DNA of 64,000 bases from Betaproteobacteria bacterium (GTDB lineage Bacteria > Bdellovibrionota_B > Oligoflexia > Silvanigrellales > Silvanigrellaceae). The DNA is taken from NCBI GenBank assembly GCA_016868315.1, contig VGHE01000007.1, positions 122,058 through 186,057 on the forward strand. Direction: 5' to 3'. Positions 10,733-19,543 of this stretch are shown in pieces. How positions within the stretch are numbered: the first letter of the stretch is position 1; the number at the start of each line of letters is the position of its first letter. The translations under genes were made by a program, and so were the position numbers. The notes under the pieces are model-generated. The model saw only the letters and a program-made list of their open reading frames with translations, did no database searches and was not told the DNA's origin.

Positions 10733-10761
10733 TTGGGATGTTTGTTGACCCCCCATATCCT
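10733..10761 (+). promoter_or_regulatory. Candidate sigma-70 promoter for rpmE
   Basis: TTGGGA (10733-10738) and TATCCT (10756-10761) are separated by 17 bases and each matches four of six consensus positions. Transcription would begin near 10768, giving a leader of about 115 bases before the rpmE ATG. No better pair was seen in the interval. Confidence 0.35.
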
Positions 10762-10794
10762 CTATGCTACGTGGGCTCGGCTCAGGCTGCCGCT

Positions 10795-10859
10795 GCGCCC
10801 CCGTGGCGCGACGGGCGCGCTTGTCATCGACCAAAGCAGCTGGTGTACACGCCACCAGC
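10795..10859 (+). promoter_or_regulatory. Structured 5' leader of rpmE
   Basis: GCGCCC (10795-10800) can pair with GGCGC at 10805-10809 (using GCGCC) or with GGGCGC at 10813-10818, so the two pairings exclude each other. A second hairpin, GCTGGTG (10839-10845) with CACCAGC (10853-10859) around a 7-base loop, ends 7 bases before the AAAGAGG ribosome binding site. Autoregulation of L31 through its mRNA leader is known in enterobacteria; its operation here is inference. Confidence 0.4.
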
Positions 10860-10882
10860 ACTGTAGAAAGAGGTTTTGTATA

Positions 10883-11098
10883 ATGAAAGAAGGAATTCAC
10901 CCCAAGTACGGCCCATGCGAAGTTTCTTGTGCATGTGGAAACGTCTTCCAGACCCGCAGTACTAAGAGCAGCCTGAAAGTGGATATCTGCTCCAACTGCC
11001 ACCCATTCTTCACGGGTAAGCACAAGGTTGTTGACACCGCTGGACGTATCGAGCGCTTCAACCGCAAGTATGCCAAAACAGGCACCCCTGCGAAGTAA
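10883..11098 (+). CDS. rpmE: 50S ribosomal protein L31, zinc-binding type
   Basis: L31 sits at the central protuberance and bridges the ribosomal subunits. The 71-residue product starts at ATG 10883, where MKEGIHP opens the family, with AAAGAGG 9 bases upstream; the longer open frame from 10724 is leader. Cys16, Cys18, Cys36 and Cys39 form the zinc ribbon of the C+ form, with an extra Cys at 12. Keeping the zinc form means the protein can serve as a zinc reserve, as known elsewhere. It is followed 76 bases later by prfA, an order seen in many bacteria. Confidence 0.97.
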   Translation: MKEGIHPKYGPCEVSCACGNVFQTRSTKSSLKVDICSNCHPFFTGKHKVVDTAGRIERFNRKYAKTGTPAK

Positions 11099-11137
11099 TC
11101 ACAGTCTCCTGTTAGTCACTTACTGAAAAAGTCAGAG

Positions 11138-11165
11138 CTCTCGCAGCTTCTTAGTAGCTCGAGAG
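11138..11165 (+). promoter_or_regulatory. Hairpin covering the prfA ribosome binding site
   Basis: CTCTCG (11138-11143) and AGCT (11145-11148) pair with AGCT (11156-11159) and CGAGAG (11160-11165), leaving one bulged C and a 7-base loop. The 3' arm contains the GAGAGG ribosome binding site of prfA (ATG 11175). It could hide that site or act as a weak terminator, since only GTGTTTT follows. Confidence 0.45.
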
Positions 11166-11174
11166 GGTGTTTTC

Positions 11175-12260
11175 ATGGCTCTTGTTGACCAACTTTCGCG
11201 CCTTGAACGGCGATTCCTGGAAATCGAGAATCTGCTTCAGCAGCCCTCGGTTTCCGGGAACGCGTCCGAATTTCGTCGTCTGAGCAAAGAACATTCCGAA
11301 TTAAGCGAGACGATTGCTGCCTTTCGTGAGCACAAGTCCATCATAAAGCAAATTGCAGACACGGAAGAACTCGTTTCTGAAGCGAGTCCGGATTTTGTTG
11401 AACTTGCAGCCGAAGAGCTCTCGAGCTTGCGGACGCAACTCTCTCAATCCGAGCACGGTTTGCGCATTCTCTTGCTGCCTAAAGATGCCAACGACACGCG
11501 CAATGTGTTTCTTGAAATTCGTGCTGGTGCAGGTGGCGATGAAGCAGGGTTATTCGCTGGCCAGCTGTTTCGGATGTATTCGAGATTCTGCGAACGCGCA
11601 GGTTTTCGCGTTGAACTCATGTCCATGAGTGAGAATGAACTTGGAGGCGTTAAAGAGGTTATCGCGCTTGTCTCTGGCGACAACGTGTACCGCACTTTGA
11701 AGTACGAGAGTGGGGTGCATCGCGTGCAGCGCGTCCCTGCAACTGAAAGTCAGGGGCGTGTGCACACATCGACCGTGACTGTGGCTGTTCTGCCCGAAGC
11801 TGAAGACGTTGAAGTGAACATCAATGAAACGGAACTGCGGATTGATACGTATCGCGCGAGCGGCGCGGGTGGGCAACATGTGAACCGAACCGATTCGGCT
11901 GTGCGCATCACGCACTTGCCCAGTGGTCTTGTGGTTGCCTGCCAGGACGAGCGCTCCCAGATCAAAAACCGGGCAAAGGCGATGAAAATCCTACAGGCAA
12001 AACTTTTAGAGCTGGCTCAGAGCGAGCAGGAGAAGGCTTTTGCTGCCGAGCGTAAATTGCAGGTCGGACGCGGAGATCGCTCTGAGAGAATCCGTACGTA
12101 CAATTTTCCTCAGAGCCGTGTCACCGATCACCGCATCAATCACACAACTCACGCGATTCAAGATTTTATGGAAGGCGATATCGGTGATATGCTCACGCGG
12201 CTGGCCGCCTTCGACCAAGAGCAGTTGCTCAAGGAACAGGCCGAGCGTGAGCTGGGGTAG
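11175..12260 (+). CDS. prfA: Peptide chain release factor 1
   Basis: Reads UAA and UAG stop codons and triggers peptide release. The 361-residue length is standard. The GGQ tripeptide occurs in GAGGQHVNRTDSAV, where the Gln is the residue methylated by PrmC and contacts the peptidyl-tRNA ester. The anticodon-like PxT element, PAT, sits in VQRVPATESQGRVHTS and marks RF1 rather than RF2. The next gene, prmC, begins 2 bases after the stop, so factor and modifying enzyme are made together. Its ribosome binding site lies inside a predicted hairpin (11138-11165), which is unusual. Confidence 0.97.
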   Translation: MALVDQLSRLERRFLEIENLLQQPSVSGNASEFRRLSKEHSELSETIAAFREHKSIIKQIADTEELVSEASPDFVELAAEELSSLRTQLSQSEHGLRILLLPKDANDTRNVFLEIRAGAGGDEAGLFAGQLFRMYSRFCERAGFRVELMSMSENELGGVKEVIALVSGDNVYRTLKYESGVHRVQRVPATESQGRVHTSTVTVAVLPEAEDVEVNINETELRIDTYRASGAGGQHVNRTDSAVRITHLPSGLVVACQDERSQIKNRAKAMKILQAKLLELAQSEQEKAFAAERKLQVGRGDRSERIRTYNFPQSRVTDHRINHTTHAIQDFMEGDIGDMLTRLAAFDQEQLLKEQAERELG

Positions 12261-12262
12261 GC

Positions 12263-13228
12263 ATGTCACAAACCACCGAAATCTGGACCGTGCGCGACGT
12301 TCTGAATTGGACGGCGCAAAGGTTCTCTGCGCTCGAGCTTCCTACGCCTCTTCTTGATGCACAGCTTCTCATAGGCTTTGTGCTTTCGCTCAGCAAAGTT
12401 CAAATTTATACCCAGCTTGATCGTCCTTTGATTGAAGCAGAACGCTCACAGCTGCGTGAGCTGGTGCGGCGTCGGCTTTCGGGCGAACCTGTTGCGTATC
12501 TGTTGAATCAGAAAGACTGGCACGATCTCGATCTCTTTGTAGATAATCGTGTTTTGGTGCCGCGTCCTGAAACGGAAACTTTGCTCGATTTGACACTTGC
12601 CGTGTGTCGTCATGAAAATTGGCAGCCGCAAAAAATTCTGGATTTGTGCACCGGCTCTGGATGTCTTGCAATTGCACTTGCCAAGGCTTATCCCGATGCC
12701 CAAGTCGTTGCTGTTGATGTTTCCGCCGATGCCCTCGAAATTGCACGCATCAATTGCGAGCGCCATAGTGTGAAGAATGTTGAGTTGGTGTTGGCAGATG
12801 CACTTGCGCCGCAGGTACAAGCTCAGCTCTGCAGCAAGGGACCTTTCAATATCATCGTCAGTAACCCGCCTTATGTTTCTGAAGCAGAATGGATGGCCTG
12901 CGACGTTTCAGTGCGCAGCTTCGAACCCAAGCTCGCGCTGGTGGGAGGCGAACAAGGTTGGATGATGCCTGCTGCTCTTTTTCAGGCACTCTCGGCAAGC
13001 GGTTTGATGGAAAAGGCGGAGTTGTTGGGTTTCGAGCTTGGGCTCGCACACCCTGAAATCCTTGCGCGTGAGCTCGCTAACACGCTCACGCTGCCATTCA
13101 CGCAGCCTCTTCAGCTGTTGGCTTGTCAGCGGCCGGTGTGGGAGTTTCCGCGCGATACTTGGTTTGCAGTGAAAGACTACACGCAGAGGAGCCGCTACTT
13201 GTTTGCAGCTCGTTCGAAAGCGCAATGA
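12263..13228 (+). CDS. prmC: Release factor glutamine N5-methyltransferase
   Basis: Methylates the Gln of the GGQ motif in release factors 1 and 2. The 321-residue protein has the N-terminal helical domain (about 1-90) that docks the release factor. The Rossmann domain shows ILDLCTGSGCLAIALA as motif I and the catalytic NPPY in SNPPYVSEAEW. It starts 2 bases after prfA and is surely co-transcribed. The C-terminus runs about 30 residues longer than E. coli PrmC. Confidence 0.95.
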   Translation: MSQTTEIWTVRDVLNWTAQRFSALELPTPLLDAQLLIGFVLSLSKVQIYTQLDRPLIEAERSQLRELVRRRLSGEPVAYLLNQKDWHDLDLFVDNRVLVPRPETETLLDLTLAVCRHENWQPQKILDLCTGSGCLAIALAKAYPDAQVVAVDVSADALEIARINCERHSVKNVELVLADALAPQVQAQLCSKGPFNIIVSNPPYVSEAEWMACDVSVRSFEPKLALVGGEQGWMMPAALFQALSASGLMEKAELLGFELGLAHPEILARELANTLTLPFTQPLQLLACQRPVWEFPRDTWFAVKDYTQRSRYLFAARSKAQ

Positions 13229-13264
13229 AGCCTACCCCAATGGAGCGGGTTTTTGTATAGAAGC

Positions 13265-14431
13265 TCAATGCCGACTGTGTTTCTTTGCTATCGCTTCAAC
13301 GATGTGAGCAATCTCTACTCCGATTTCATGGAAGCGTGTTTTGCTCAGGCGCGTGAGTTCGGCTCCTGAATGCATGAGCTGTGTTCCCGTGATGACAAAA
13401 GAGTCGTTGATGCCGAGCTCTTTGAGCAGCTGATTTTGGTCGCCGGAAATGCGCCCAAAGACGCCAGCCAATCGCACTCCGTGCTCACGTGCGATTTGAG
13501 CCACGATAGAAGGAGCCTTTCCAGCCAAGGTTTGCTTGTCGAGACAGCCTTCACCGCACACGGCAAGGTCAGCGCCATGAAAGCTCTGCGCCAACGCTGA
13601 AACACGAGCGATCCGCGACGCTCCAAGTTCCATTGAAAAATTCGGGAAGATTGCACCGAGTCCGAGGCAGAGCCCACCGCCGGCTCCCGTGAACGGGCTT
13701 TCGAGGCTGGGAACGAAAGGGTTACTTTTATGCAGATGCGTCCAAAACTCTTTGAGTGCGCTTTGTACAACCGGGATTTGATCGGCCGCGAATCCCTTCT
13801 GCGGCAGAAAATCGGCAAGCGAGATGGGCTCGCCCAGGGCGGGTGCCTTCACGTCGCACAGGGCAACAATTTTGGTTTTCAACATGAACTCGGGCAGTGC
13901 TGCACGGGTCAGGACGCTGATGCGTTGGGCGTGCGCGAGGCTGGGCGAGAGGTCTGCGCCGCTGGAATCCTGCGCCTTTAAGCCGAAAACCTGCGCTAAA
14001 CCCCAACCCGCATCGGCTGTCATGGTTCCCCCGACAGCAATCCAGATTTCCTGGGGACGGAGGTCAAAGGCTTTTTTGATCAGAAGACCAAGACCAACTG
14101 TTGTTGCCTTCAGTGAGTCGCTTTTATAGGCAATTGTTCGACTCGCACCAAGGACTTCGGCGGTTTCAATGACTGCTACGCGGCGGCTGTTGTTCCAGTA
14201 AATATGAGCCTCAGTGGGTTTGCCGAAGAGGTCTGGAACCTCGATGCGCATGGGCTCGAGGCCAAGATAACTTGCCAAAATTGCTGACGTTCCATCGCCA
14301 CCATCAGCCATCGGTCGCAGCGCGACTTCGATTTTTGGATTACGTTGGCGGATACCCTCTGCAAGGCATTCATTCGCCTGTTGTGAAGTCAGGGTTCCTT
14401 TGAACTTGTCGAGCGCCAGTACAACGCGCAT
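13265..14431 (-). CDS. Glycerate kinase (GlxK/GarK family)
   Basis: Phosphorylates D-glycerate to 2- or 3-phosphoglycerate, feeding glycolysis. The ATG at 14431 is chosen because AGGAGG lies 5 bases upstream and family homology starts with MRVVLALDKFKGTL. The 388-residue length fits the GlxK/GarK family; conserved blocks include RPMADGGDGT near 47, AVGGTMTADAG-like sequence in the middle, and GAGGGLCLGL and GEGCLDKQTLAGKAP in the second half. It is convergent with prmC and divergent from acpP. The product (2-P or 3-P) is not decided here. Confidence 0.93.
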   Translation of the reverse strand: MRVVLALDKFKGTLTSQQANECLAEGIRQRNPKIEVALRPMADGGDGTSAILASYLGLEPMRIEVPDLFGKPTEAHIYWNNSRRVAVIETAEVLGASRTIAYKSDSLKATTVGLGLLIKKAFDLRPQEIWIAVGGTMTADAGWGLAQVFGLKAQDSSGADLSPSLAHAQRISVLTRAALPEFMLKTKIVALCDVKAPALGEPISLADFLPQKGFAADQIPVVQSALKEFWTHLHKSNPFVPSLESPFTGAGGGLCLGLGAIFPNFSMELGASRIARVSALAQSFHGADLAVCGEGCLDKQTLAGKAPSIVAQIAREHGVRLAGVFGRISGDQNQLLKELGINDSFVITGTQLMHSGAELTRLSKTRFHEIGVEIAHIVEAIAKKHSRH

Positions 14432-14467
14432 GAGCTCCTCCTGTCTGCACAACCCCTCGTCGACACG

Positions 14468-14473
14468 ATTATA
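14468..14473 (-). promoter_or_regulatory. Candidate -10 element for the glycerate kinase gene
   Basis: A perfect TATAAT reads on the minus strand at 14473-14468, about 37 bases before the glycerate kinase ATG. The matching -35 position (CTAGTG at 17-base spacing) is poor, so the promoter would be activator-dependent or weak. Confidence 0.3.
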
Positions 14474-14569
14474 AACGAAATAATTCAGATCACTAGGGTG
14501 CGTTGATTTTGAGACGCTCCTTTGGTATTGACACCCAGTCCAAAATCTAAACGCAAAGGAGATCTCTTC

Positions 14570-14809
14570 ATGGACAGCAAGACCGTTGAGGCGAAGGTCA
14601 TCAAGATTGTAGCAGAAAAGCTCAACATCGAAGAAAAGAACGTCTCGGCAGCTTCACGCTTCCAGGAAGACCTCGGCGCTGACTCTTTGGACATCGTAGA
14701 ACTCCTGATGGAAATCGAAGAGGAGTTCGGAACCAGTATTTCGGATGAGGAATCCGAGCGCCTCAAGACCGTTGGTGACGCCGTCAAGTTTATCGGCAGC
14801 AAGCTCTGA
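14570..14809 (+). CDS. acpP: Acyl carrier protein
   Basis: Carries acyl chains on a phosphopantetheine arm during fatty acid and lipid synthesis. The acidic 79-residue protein has the DSL attachment motif in GADSLDIVEL with Ser39 as the modified serine, and the usual four-helix pattern. AAAGGAG lies before ATG 14570. It stands alone, outside a fab cluster, with a clear terminator at 14827-14848, so it is probably a monocistronic, highly expressed gene. Confidence 0.97.
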   Translation: MDSKTVEAKVIKIVAEKLNIEEKNVSAASRFQEDLGADSLDIVELLMEIEEEFGTSISDEESERLKTVGDAVKFIGSKL

Positions 14810-14826
14810 TTGCTCTCCTCGGAAAC

Positions 14827-14848
14827 GGCACCTTCGGGTGCCTTTTTA
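14827..14848 (+). terminator. Intrinsic terminator of acpP
   Basis: GGCACC (14827-14832) and GGTGCC (14837-14842) form a perfect 6-bp stem closed by a stable TTCG tetraloop, followed directly by a T-rich tail. It starts 17 bases after the acpP stop. Confidence 0.85.
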
Positions 14849-14887
14849 CTTTTACAAGCAGATCAAGTTCAGGGATGACTAAACGAA

Positions 14888-15370
14888 ATGAAAATAGCCG
14901 TTGCATCAGATCACGCAGGCAAAGAACTCAAAAGTTACATCATTGATTTTCTCAATCTGACGAACCACGAAATTCTCGATTACGGAGTTGCAGCCGACTC
15001 CGTTGGTTCTGTTGATTACCCCGATTATGCTGACATCGTCGGATCCGAAGTTGCAAGTGGTCGAGCTGACCGCGGCATTCTGATCTGCGGCACAGGAATT
15101 GGCATGTGCATTTCCGTGAACAAGTTTCCAGGCGTGCGTGCTGCTCAAGTTTTCGATGAATTTACGGCACGCATGAGTCGGGCACACAACGATGCCAACG
15201 TACTTTGCCTTGGTGCGCGCACTATCAACCACCAGCGCGCGGTCGACTTCGTTAAAATTTGGTTGACGACCGAGTTCGAGGAAGGACGACATCGTTCACG
15301 TCTGAACAAGCTCGCTAACATCGAGAAGAGGCTTGCCTCGCTCGCAGGAACGCACGAAAATCATCGTTAA
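14888..15370 (+). CDS. rpiB: Ribose-5-phosphate isomerase B
   Basis: Interconverts ribose 5-phosphate and ribulose 5-phosphate in the pentose phosphate pathway. The 160-residue protein opens with the family signature MKIAVASDHAG, followed by YPDYA and the GILICGTGIGM loop; the catalytic base in the RpiB family is the Cys in this loop (here in LICGTG). The C-terminal extension beyond residue 145 is slightly basic. It begins a plus-strand series with glyA 15 bases downstream, then nrdR and ribE, an arrangement common in deltaproteobacteria-like genomes. Confidence 0.95.
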   Translation: MKIAVASDHAGKELKSYIIDFLNLTNHEILDYGVAADSVGSVDYPDYADIVGSEVASGRADRGILICGTGIGMCISVNKFPGVRAAQVFDEFTARMSRAHNDANVLCLGARTINHQRAVDFVKIWLTTEFEEGRHRSRLNKLANIEKRLASLAGTHENHR

Positions 15371-15385
15371 TCAGAGGGGTCTGCC

Positions 15386-16678
15386 GTGAATCAAATTCTT
15401 TCTGCGAGCCGCGCCGTTCTGTCTGAGTCTGACCCTGCTGTGGCCAAAATTCTTCAATCTGAAGCGCACCGTCTGAGCGATGGGCTTGAGCTTATTGCTT
15501 CCGAAAATGTGGCTAGTCCGGCAGTTCTGGCGGCTCTGAGTAGTGTGCTCTCTAATAAGTACGCTGAAGGGTATCCTGGTCGTCGTTATTACGGCGGATG
15601 TGAGCATGTGGATGAAGTCGAATTACTGGCTATCGAACGTGCAAAAAAGCTTTATGGCGCTGAACACGTCAACGTGCAGCCTCACAGCGGTGCTCAGGCC
15701 AACCAAGCCGTATTTCTGTCTTGCTTGAAGCCGGGCGACACCATCCTCGGGATGAATCTTTCGCACGGAGGGCACCTCACCCATGGTTCGCCCGTGAACA
15801 TGTCAGGTATGGTCTATAAGCCTGAATTTTATGGAGTGCGCGAGTCCGATGGTCTGCTCGACTACGATGAAGTTCGTCGTGTTGCGCATGCAACTCGTCC
15901 TAAACTCATCATCGCGGGTGCCAGTGCCTATCCCCGCATCATTGATTTTGCAGCCTTCCGCAAAGTCGCCGATGCGGTTGGTGCGCTTCTCCTTGTAGAT
16001 ATGGCTCATATTGCCGGTCTCGTTGCTGCAGGCGTGCATCCGAGCCCCGTACCATTCGCTGATTTTGTAACCACCACAACTCACAAAACGCTTCGAGGTC
16101 CACGCGGTGGAATCATTCTGTGCCGCAACGACCATGCTAAAGCGGTCGACAAGGCATTGTTTCCAGGAACCCAAGGCGGTCCTCTAATGCACGTCATCGG
16201 TGCCAAGGCGGTTGCTTTTGGTGAGGCGCTGTCGCCCGACTTTAAGAAATATGCTGAGTTGGTCGTTGCCAACGCTAAGGCGCTGGCCGCTACTCTCGTT
16301 GAGAGCGGGGTGAAGTTGGTTTCTGGCGGAACCGACAACCACCTGATGCTCATTGACCTGCGTGAGTCGCCCTTAAGTGGTAAAGATGCAGAAGAGCGGC
16401 TGGGTCGGATAGGCCTGACTGTAAACAAAAACACTGTGCCTGGCGAAACCCGCAAGCCCATGGTGACCAGTGGAATCCGTATCGGTACCCCAGCTATTAC
16501 GACCCGGGGGCTAAAGCCTTCGGACATGAAGGAATTGGCAGAGGCCATTGTTTGTGCTTTGCACCACAATGAAGACCGAATGGGTCATGCACAGACTCTG
16601 GTGACGCGGCTTTGTCAGAAATACCCTCTCTATGATGGTGTTTTTGCTCGAGAAGGCTATGCCGTCCCAAAAATCTAG
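15386..16678 (+). CDS. glyA: Serine hydroxymethyltransferase
   Basis: Converts serine and tetrahydrofolate to glycine and methylene-tetrahydrofolate, the main one-carbon source. The 430-residue PLP enzyme shows the early signature [10 protein letters not shown], the [11 protein letters not shown] substrate loop and the PLP lysine in [14 protein letters not shown]. Length and motif order are standard. It sits 15 bases after rpiB and 30 bases before nrdR and is probably co-transcribed with both. Confidence 0.97.
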   Translation: MNQILSASRAVLSESDPAVAKILQSEAHRLSDGLELIASENVASPAVLAALSSVLSNKYAEGYPGRRYYGGCEHVDEVELLAIERAKKLYGAEHVNVQPHSGAQANQAVFLSCLKPGDTILGMNLSHGGHLTHGSPVNMSGMVYKPEFYGVRESDGLLDYDEVRRVAHATRPKLIIAGASAYPRIIDFAAFRKVADAVGALLLVDMAHIAGLVAAGVHPSPVPFADFVTTTTHKTLRGPRGGIILCRNDHAKAVDKALFPGTQGGPLMHVIGAKAVAFGEALSPDFKKYAELVVANAKALAATLVESGVKLVSGGTDNHLMLIDLRESPLSGKDAEERLGRIGLTVNKNTVPGETRKPMVTSGIRIGTPAITTRGLKPSDMKELAEAIVCALHHNEDRMGHAQTLVTRLCQKYPLYDGVFAREGYAVPKI

Positions 16679-16708
16679 CAGATTCACTCGGACTTGCCGG
16701 GAGAGGCC

Positions 16709-17212
16709 ATGAAGTGCAGGCAATGCAAAAGTGAAGACACCAAGGTTCTGGAGAGCCGTGAAAGCAAGGACGGCTTGACCGTTCGGCGTCGGCGTGAATG
16801 CCAAAACTGTGGCTTTCGTTTCACCACCTTCGAGCGCTCCGAGGAGTTGCCCGTCTATGTGGTTAAACGCAATGGTGCCCGTGAGCCTTTCGATCGCCAG
16901 AAACTGCTGCGCAGCATGACAGTTGCCTGTCAGAAGCGCGCGGTCAGTGCCAAGGAACTCGAGGGTATTGCTGATTACGTCGAGCTGACCGCGAGCCAGC
17001 GTGATGATCGCGAAATTTCTTCGCAGGCCATTGGTGAGCTCGTTCTCGACGTTCTGCGTCACCTCGATCCCGTTGCCTACGTCCGTTTTGCATCTGTTTA
17101 TCGCGCCTTTTCAGACCCCGAAGATTTCCTCCGAGAATTGCAGCGTCTTGCACAAAATTCGCGCTTCAATAAGTTGCAGGGAGACCTTGAGAACCCTGAG
17201 TCAGTCCAGTAA
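16709..17212 (+). CDS. nrdR: Transcriptional repressor NrdR
   Basis: Zinc-ribbon/ATP-cone repressor of ribonucleotide reductase genes. The ATG at 16709 has GGGAGAGG just upstream and begins MKCRQCKSEDTKVLESR; the four zinc cysteines lie in the CRQC and CQNC pairs. The ATP-cone domain (about 48-138) starts with VVKRNGAREPFDRQKLL. At 167 residues it carries a short extra C-terminal tail. It is downstream of glyA and 43 bases before ribE, the order seen in many bacteria. No NrdR boxes or nrd genes are in this window. Confidence 0.96.
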   Translation: MKCRQCKSEDTKVLESRESKDGLTVRRRRECQNCGFRFTTFERSEELPVYVVKRNGAREPFDRQKLLRSMTVACQKRAVSAKELEGIADYVELTASQRDDREISSQAIGELVLDVLRHLDPVAYVRFASVYRAFSDPEDFLRELQRLAQNSRFNKLQGDLENPESVQ

Positions 17213-17255
17213 CACTTCACTCCAATCGGGCTCGTGCTTGGGGGGGAGGGGAGCA

Positions 17256-17915
17256 ATGTTCACGGGATTAATTCGTGATGTCGGTACTGTTATTGCGTGG
17301 CAGCAGCGCAGCAATTCAGTTCATTTCTCCATATCAACACAACTTCCACTCCAGGATTTGTCCCTGGGCGCAAGCGTTGCTTGCAATGGCGCGTGCCTGA
17401 CTGTTGTTGCCTGTGAGACTGCAGCCAATGGCAAAAATATTTTTGAGGTTGAAGCTGGTCCAGAAACAATCGCGTTGACTCGATTTGGGCTTCCCGATTT
17501 TAAAGGCGTTGGAGAGCTCATCAATCTGGAGCCTGCCCTGCGCATGGGAGATGCCCTTGGGGGGCACATTGTTACGGGGCATGTCGATGCGCGTGGCAGA
17601 GTTCTCATCAACGAGAGTGGTGCAGACGGTTTTTGGAAACTTCGCATTCAGTTTGCGCCGCAGTTTGCTCAATATGTTTTTCTCAAGGGTAGTGTTGCCG
17701 TTGCTGGTGTGTCGCTGACCGTTGCACAATGCAACGCTGAGGAGCACTGGCTCGAGATTATGCTTATTCCGCACACTTTGGCTCAAACAAATCTCCAACA
17801 ATTACAGCCAGGAAACCAAGTGGAGCTTGAGTTCGATTCTCAGGCTAAAATGGTTGCACAGATGCTCTCCGTCATGCTACCAAGTCAGCTCAAAACACTC
17901 ATATCTCAGAGCTGA
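17256..17915 (+). CDS. ribE: Riboflavin synthase, alpha subunit
   Basis: Dismutates two molecules of 6,7-dimethyl-8-ribityllumazine into riboflavin and the pyrimidine precursor. ATG 17256 follows a strong purine-rich ribosome binding site (GGGGAG). The 219-residue protein shows the two lumazine-binding repeats: MFTGLI at the start with ACNGACLTV, and GGHIVTGHVD followed by KGSVAVAGVSLTV in the second half. The other riboflavin genes (ribD, ribBA, ribH) are not in this window, so the pathway is split. An unknown gene follows after 8 bases. Confidence 0.96.
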   Translation: MFTGLIRDVGTVIAWQQRSNSVHFSISTQLPLQDLSLGASVACNGACLTVVACETAANGKNIFEVEAGPETIALTRFGLPDFKGVGELINLEPALRMGDALGGHIVTGHVDARGRVLINESGADGFWKLRIQFAPQFAQYVFLKGSVAVAGVSLTVAQCNAEEHWLEIMLIPHTLAQTNLQQLQPGNQVELEFDSQAKMVAQMLSVMLPSQLKTLISQS

Positions 17916-17923
17916 AGCTGTAA

Positions 17924-19543
17924 ATGCGAAACGAGCGATTCTATCATAGCGCGCAAAGCGCTGCTGAATCCAACGTCGATGCAGGTCGAGGAGCAATCCC
18001 TGCCGGCAACGCGGTCGCTTTGTTTGAGCGTATTTTTCCTCAAGCTCTTGAAGTGTCGGCCTACACCTTGCGCAAGCGCTTGCTTTGCCCGCGCTGGTGG
18101 CTGACTGGGGTTATGACGCAGTGGCTGACCAAAGACACCGACCTTGTTGTTGCCCAGCTTGGGCTGCGTGAGGGAGACTTTGTTCTCAGTGGTCCTCAAC
18201 TCAATGCCAAAACGTTCCCATTAATTGTCTCGTTGTGGACCGAACTAATGAGTCAGCTGACAACGGAGAATGCAGCGGGAACCTCTGTTGAACTGAATAT
18301 CGGTCGCATTATTAAAGGCACTGCTCTTGAAATGGAGCAGCAACGAGAATTTTTGACGACTTATTTGAGCTCTGCACTACGTATTCAGAGGCTTATTTCC
18401 TCTCCGGGTAGGGTTTCATCGAGGCGCACGAAGTCTGTGCAAAGCCCTGGCTCTGGTTTCGCATTGGAGTCGGTTGGTCTTGTTCAGGTGGTTGAGAACG
18501 TCGTAATGACAGACTCCTCCCGACAAAAATTGTGTGTGACTTTTGCGCGAGACCCGCGCAAACTCTTTGCGCTCGATGTCACTGAGCTTCTGCCTCTCCC
18601 GTTGTTGGACAACGCAAAGATTGCTCAGGGGCTCTCGGAGTGCGGCAATGGCATTGTGACTTTGCAGCCCGATGTGCTGCGTGCGATGAGCCGCAGTTTA
18701 TCTCCGAAAAAACTTATCCCATATTTTCTGCTCGAGATGCTCAAGATCGAAAAACCGGCCACGGATGATGCGGAGGGCAACTTATCCGGCAGCGTGTGGC
18801 GTGGACGATCGTTGGGTCAGCGTGAGCTGGCTCAAACTCACAAAGAGCAGCTTGCGCAGGCGCGTGCTCTTTACGATCATGGGTTGTTGAGTTGGGAGAA
18901 TGAAGCTCCCAGACAGCGTGTGCGAACGCTCATCGACGACTCGAAGGGTTTGCCAGGAAACAGCGGAATTGTTCACTGCTGGCGTTTGTCTCAGCATGCT
19001 GTCGACGCAGTCCAATTTGAGCAGGCTATGAGCTCTTTTCTGCGTAACACCGATTCATCCCGCAGTGCAGAGTTGAGTGCTCCAGCGCCACGTCTGTCTC
19101 TTCCCCAGGCGGGAGTTGAGTCGGCGGCGGTTCAGGTGAAGCAAGTTGAGTTGAGCGCTCGCACAGCTCAAAAGGTTCCCCCTGCAGGCGCGGATTTTCC
19201 TTTGCAGGACTCTCCTGCAACGAAACACTCTGCGGATGTGGGTCGAATCAGTGCAACTTCGGAGAGAACTATTGTCTCTCATGCGGTTCATTCAGGGTTG
19301 AATTTCTCAGGTTCGCAAAAGCCTGCTCCCAAGCCTGCTGCGCGGCCACTGCGAGAGGCATGTGAAGGCTCAGGAACTGTTTGGAGCGATGATGAGTTTT
19401 TGATGTGTGTGGCGGAGTTCTATGAATCTCTGACGCCTGCGCAACAACAAGCGTTCGAACGGGAGCGCAGAAGAATGACTCCCGAGCAGTTCCGTATCTA
19501 CGTGACTCCAGCTCTGATGCGTCACAAAATCAAGAGCGTTTGA
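17924..19543 (+). CDS. Unknown 539-residue protein in the ribE transcript
   Basis: I do not recognise this protein. Residues about 1-330 look like an ordered, mostly soluble domain with a helical start and a central segment LVQVVENVVMTDSSRQKLCV. Residues about 350-485 are rich in Ser, Ala, Pro and Gln and look disordered. A small helical C-terminal domain follows (DDEFLMCVAEFYESLTPAQQQ, ending in a basic RRRMTPEQFR stretch). No signal peptide or membrane segment is seen. It starts 8 bases after ribE and overlaps the convergent pth gene by 14 bases. The layout (folded part, flexible linker, small end domain) would suit a tethering or regulatory protein, but that is a guess. Confidence 0.8.
   Translation: MRNERFYHSAQSAAESNVDAGRGAIPAGNAVALFERIFPQALEVSAYTLRKRLLCPRWWLTGVMTQWLTKDTDLVVAQLGLREGDFVLSGPQLNAKTFPLIVSLWTELMSQLTTENAAGTSVELNIGRIIKGTALEMEQQREFLTTYLSSALRIQRLISSPGRVSSRRTKSVQSPGSGFALESVGLVQVVENVVMTDSSRQKLCVTFARDPRKLFALDVTELLPLPLLDNAKIAQGLSECGNGIVTLQPDVLRAMSRSLSPKKLIPYFLLEMLKIEKPATDDAEGNLSGSVWRGRSLGQRELAQTHKEQLAQARALYDHGLLSWENEAPRQRVRTLIDDSKGLPGNSGIVHCWRLSQHAVDAVQFEQAMSSFLRNTDSSRSAELSAPAPRLSLPQAGVESAAVQVKQVELSARTAQKVPPAGADFPLQDSPATKHSADVGRISATSERTIVSHAVHSGLNFSGSQKPAPKPAARPLREACEGSGTVWSDDEFLMCVAEFYESLTPAQQQAFERERRRMTPEQFRIYVTPALMRHKIKSV

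Noticed and set aside
10622..11023. N-terminal extension of PPDK by 134 residues
   Set aside because: No homology, runs through the rpmE gene and leader; a strong ribosome binding site supports the start at 10621.
13229..13256. Terminator after prmC
   Set aside because: Only a 4-bp stem with a 9-base loop precedes the T-run; too weak to list.
14528..14533. TTGACA as -35 of acpP
   Set aside because: A -10 at normal spacing would fall on the ribosome binding site, leaving no room for a leader; no -10 match is there.
17001..17255. N-terminal extension of riboflavin synthase
   Set aside because: Overlaps nrdR; the family always begins MFTGLI, found at 17256.
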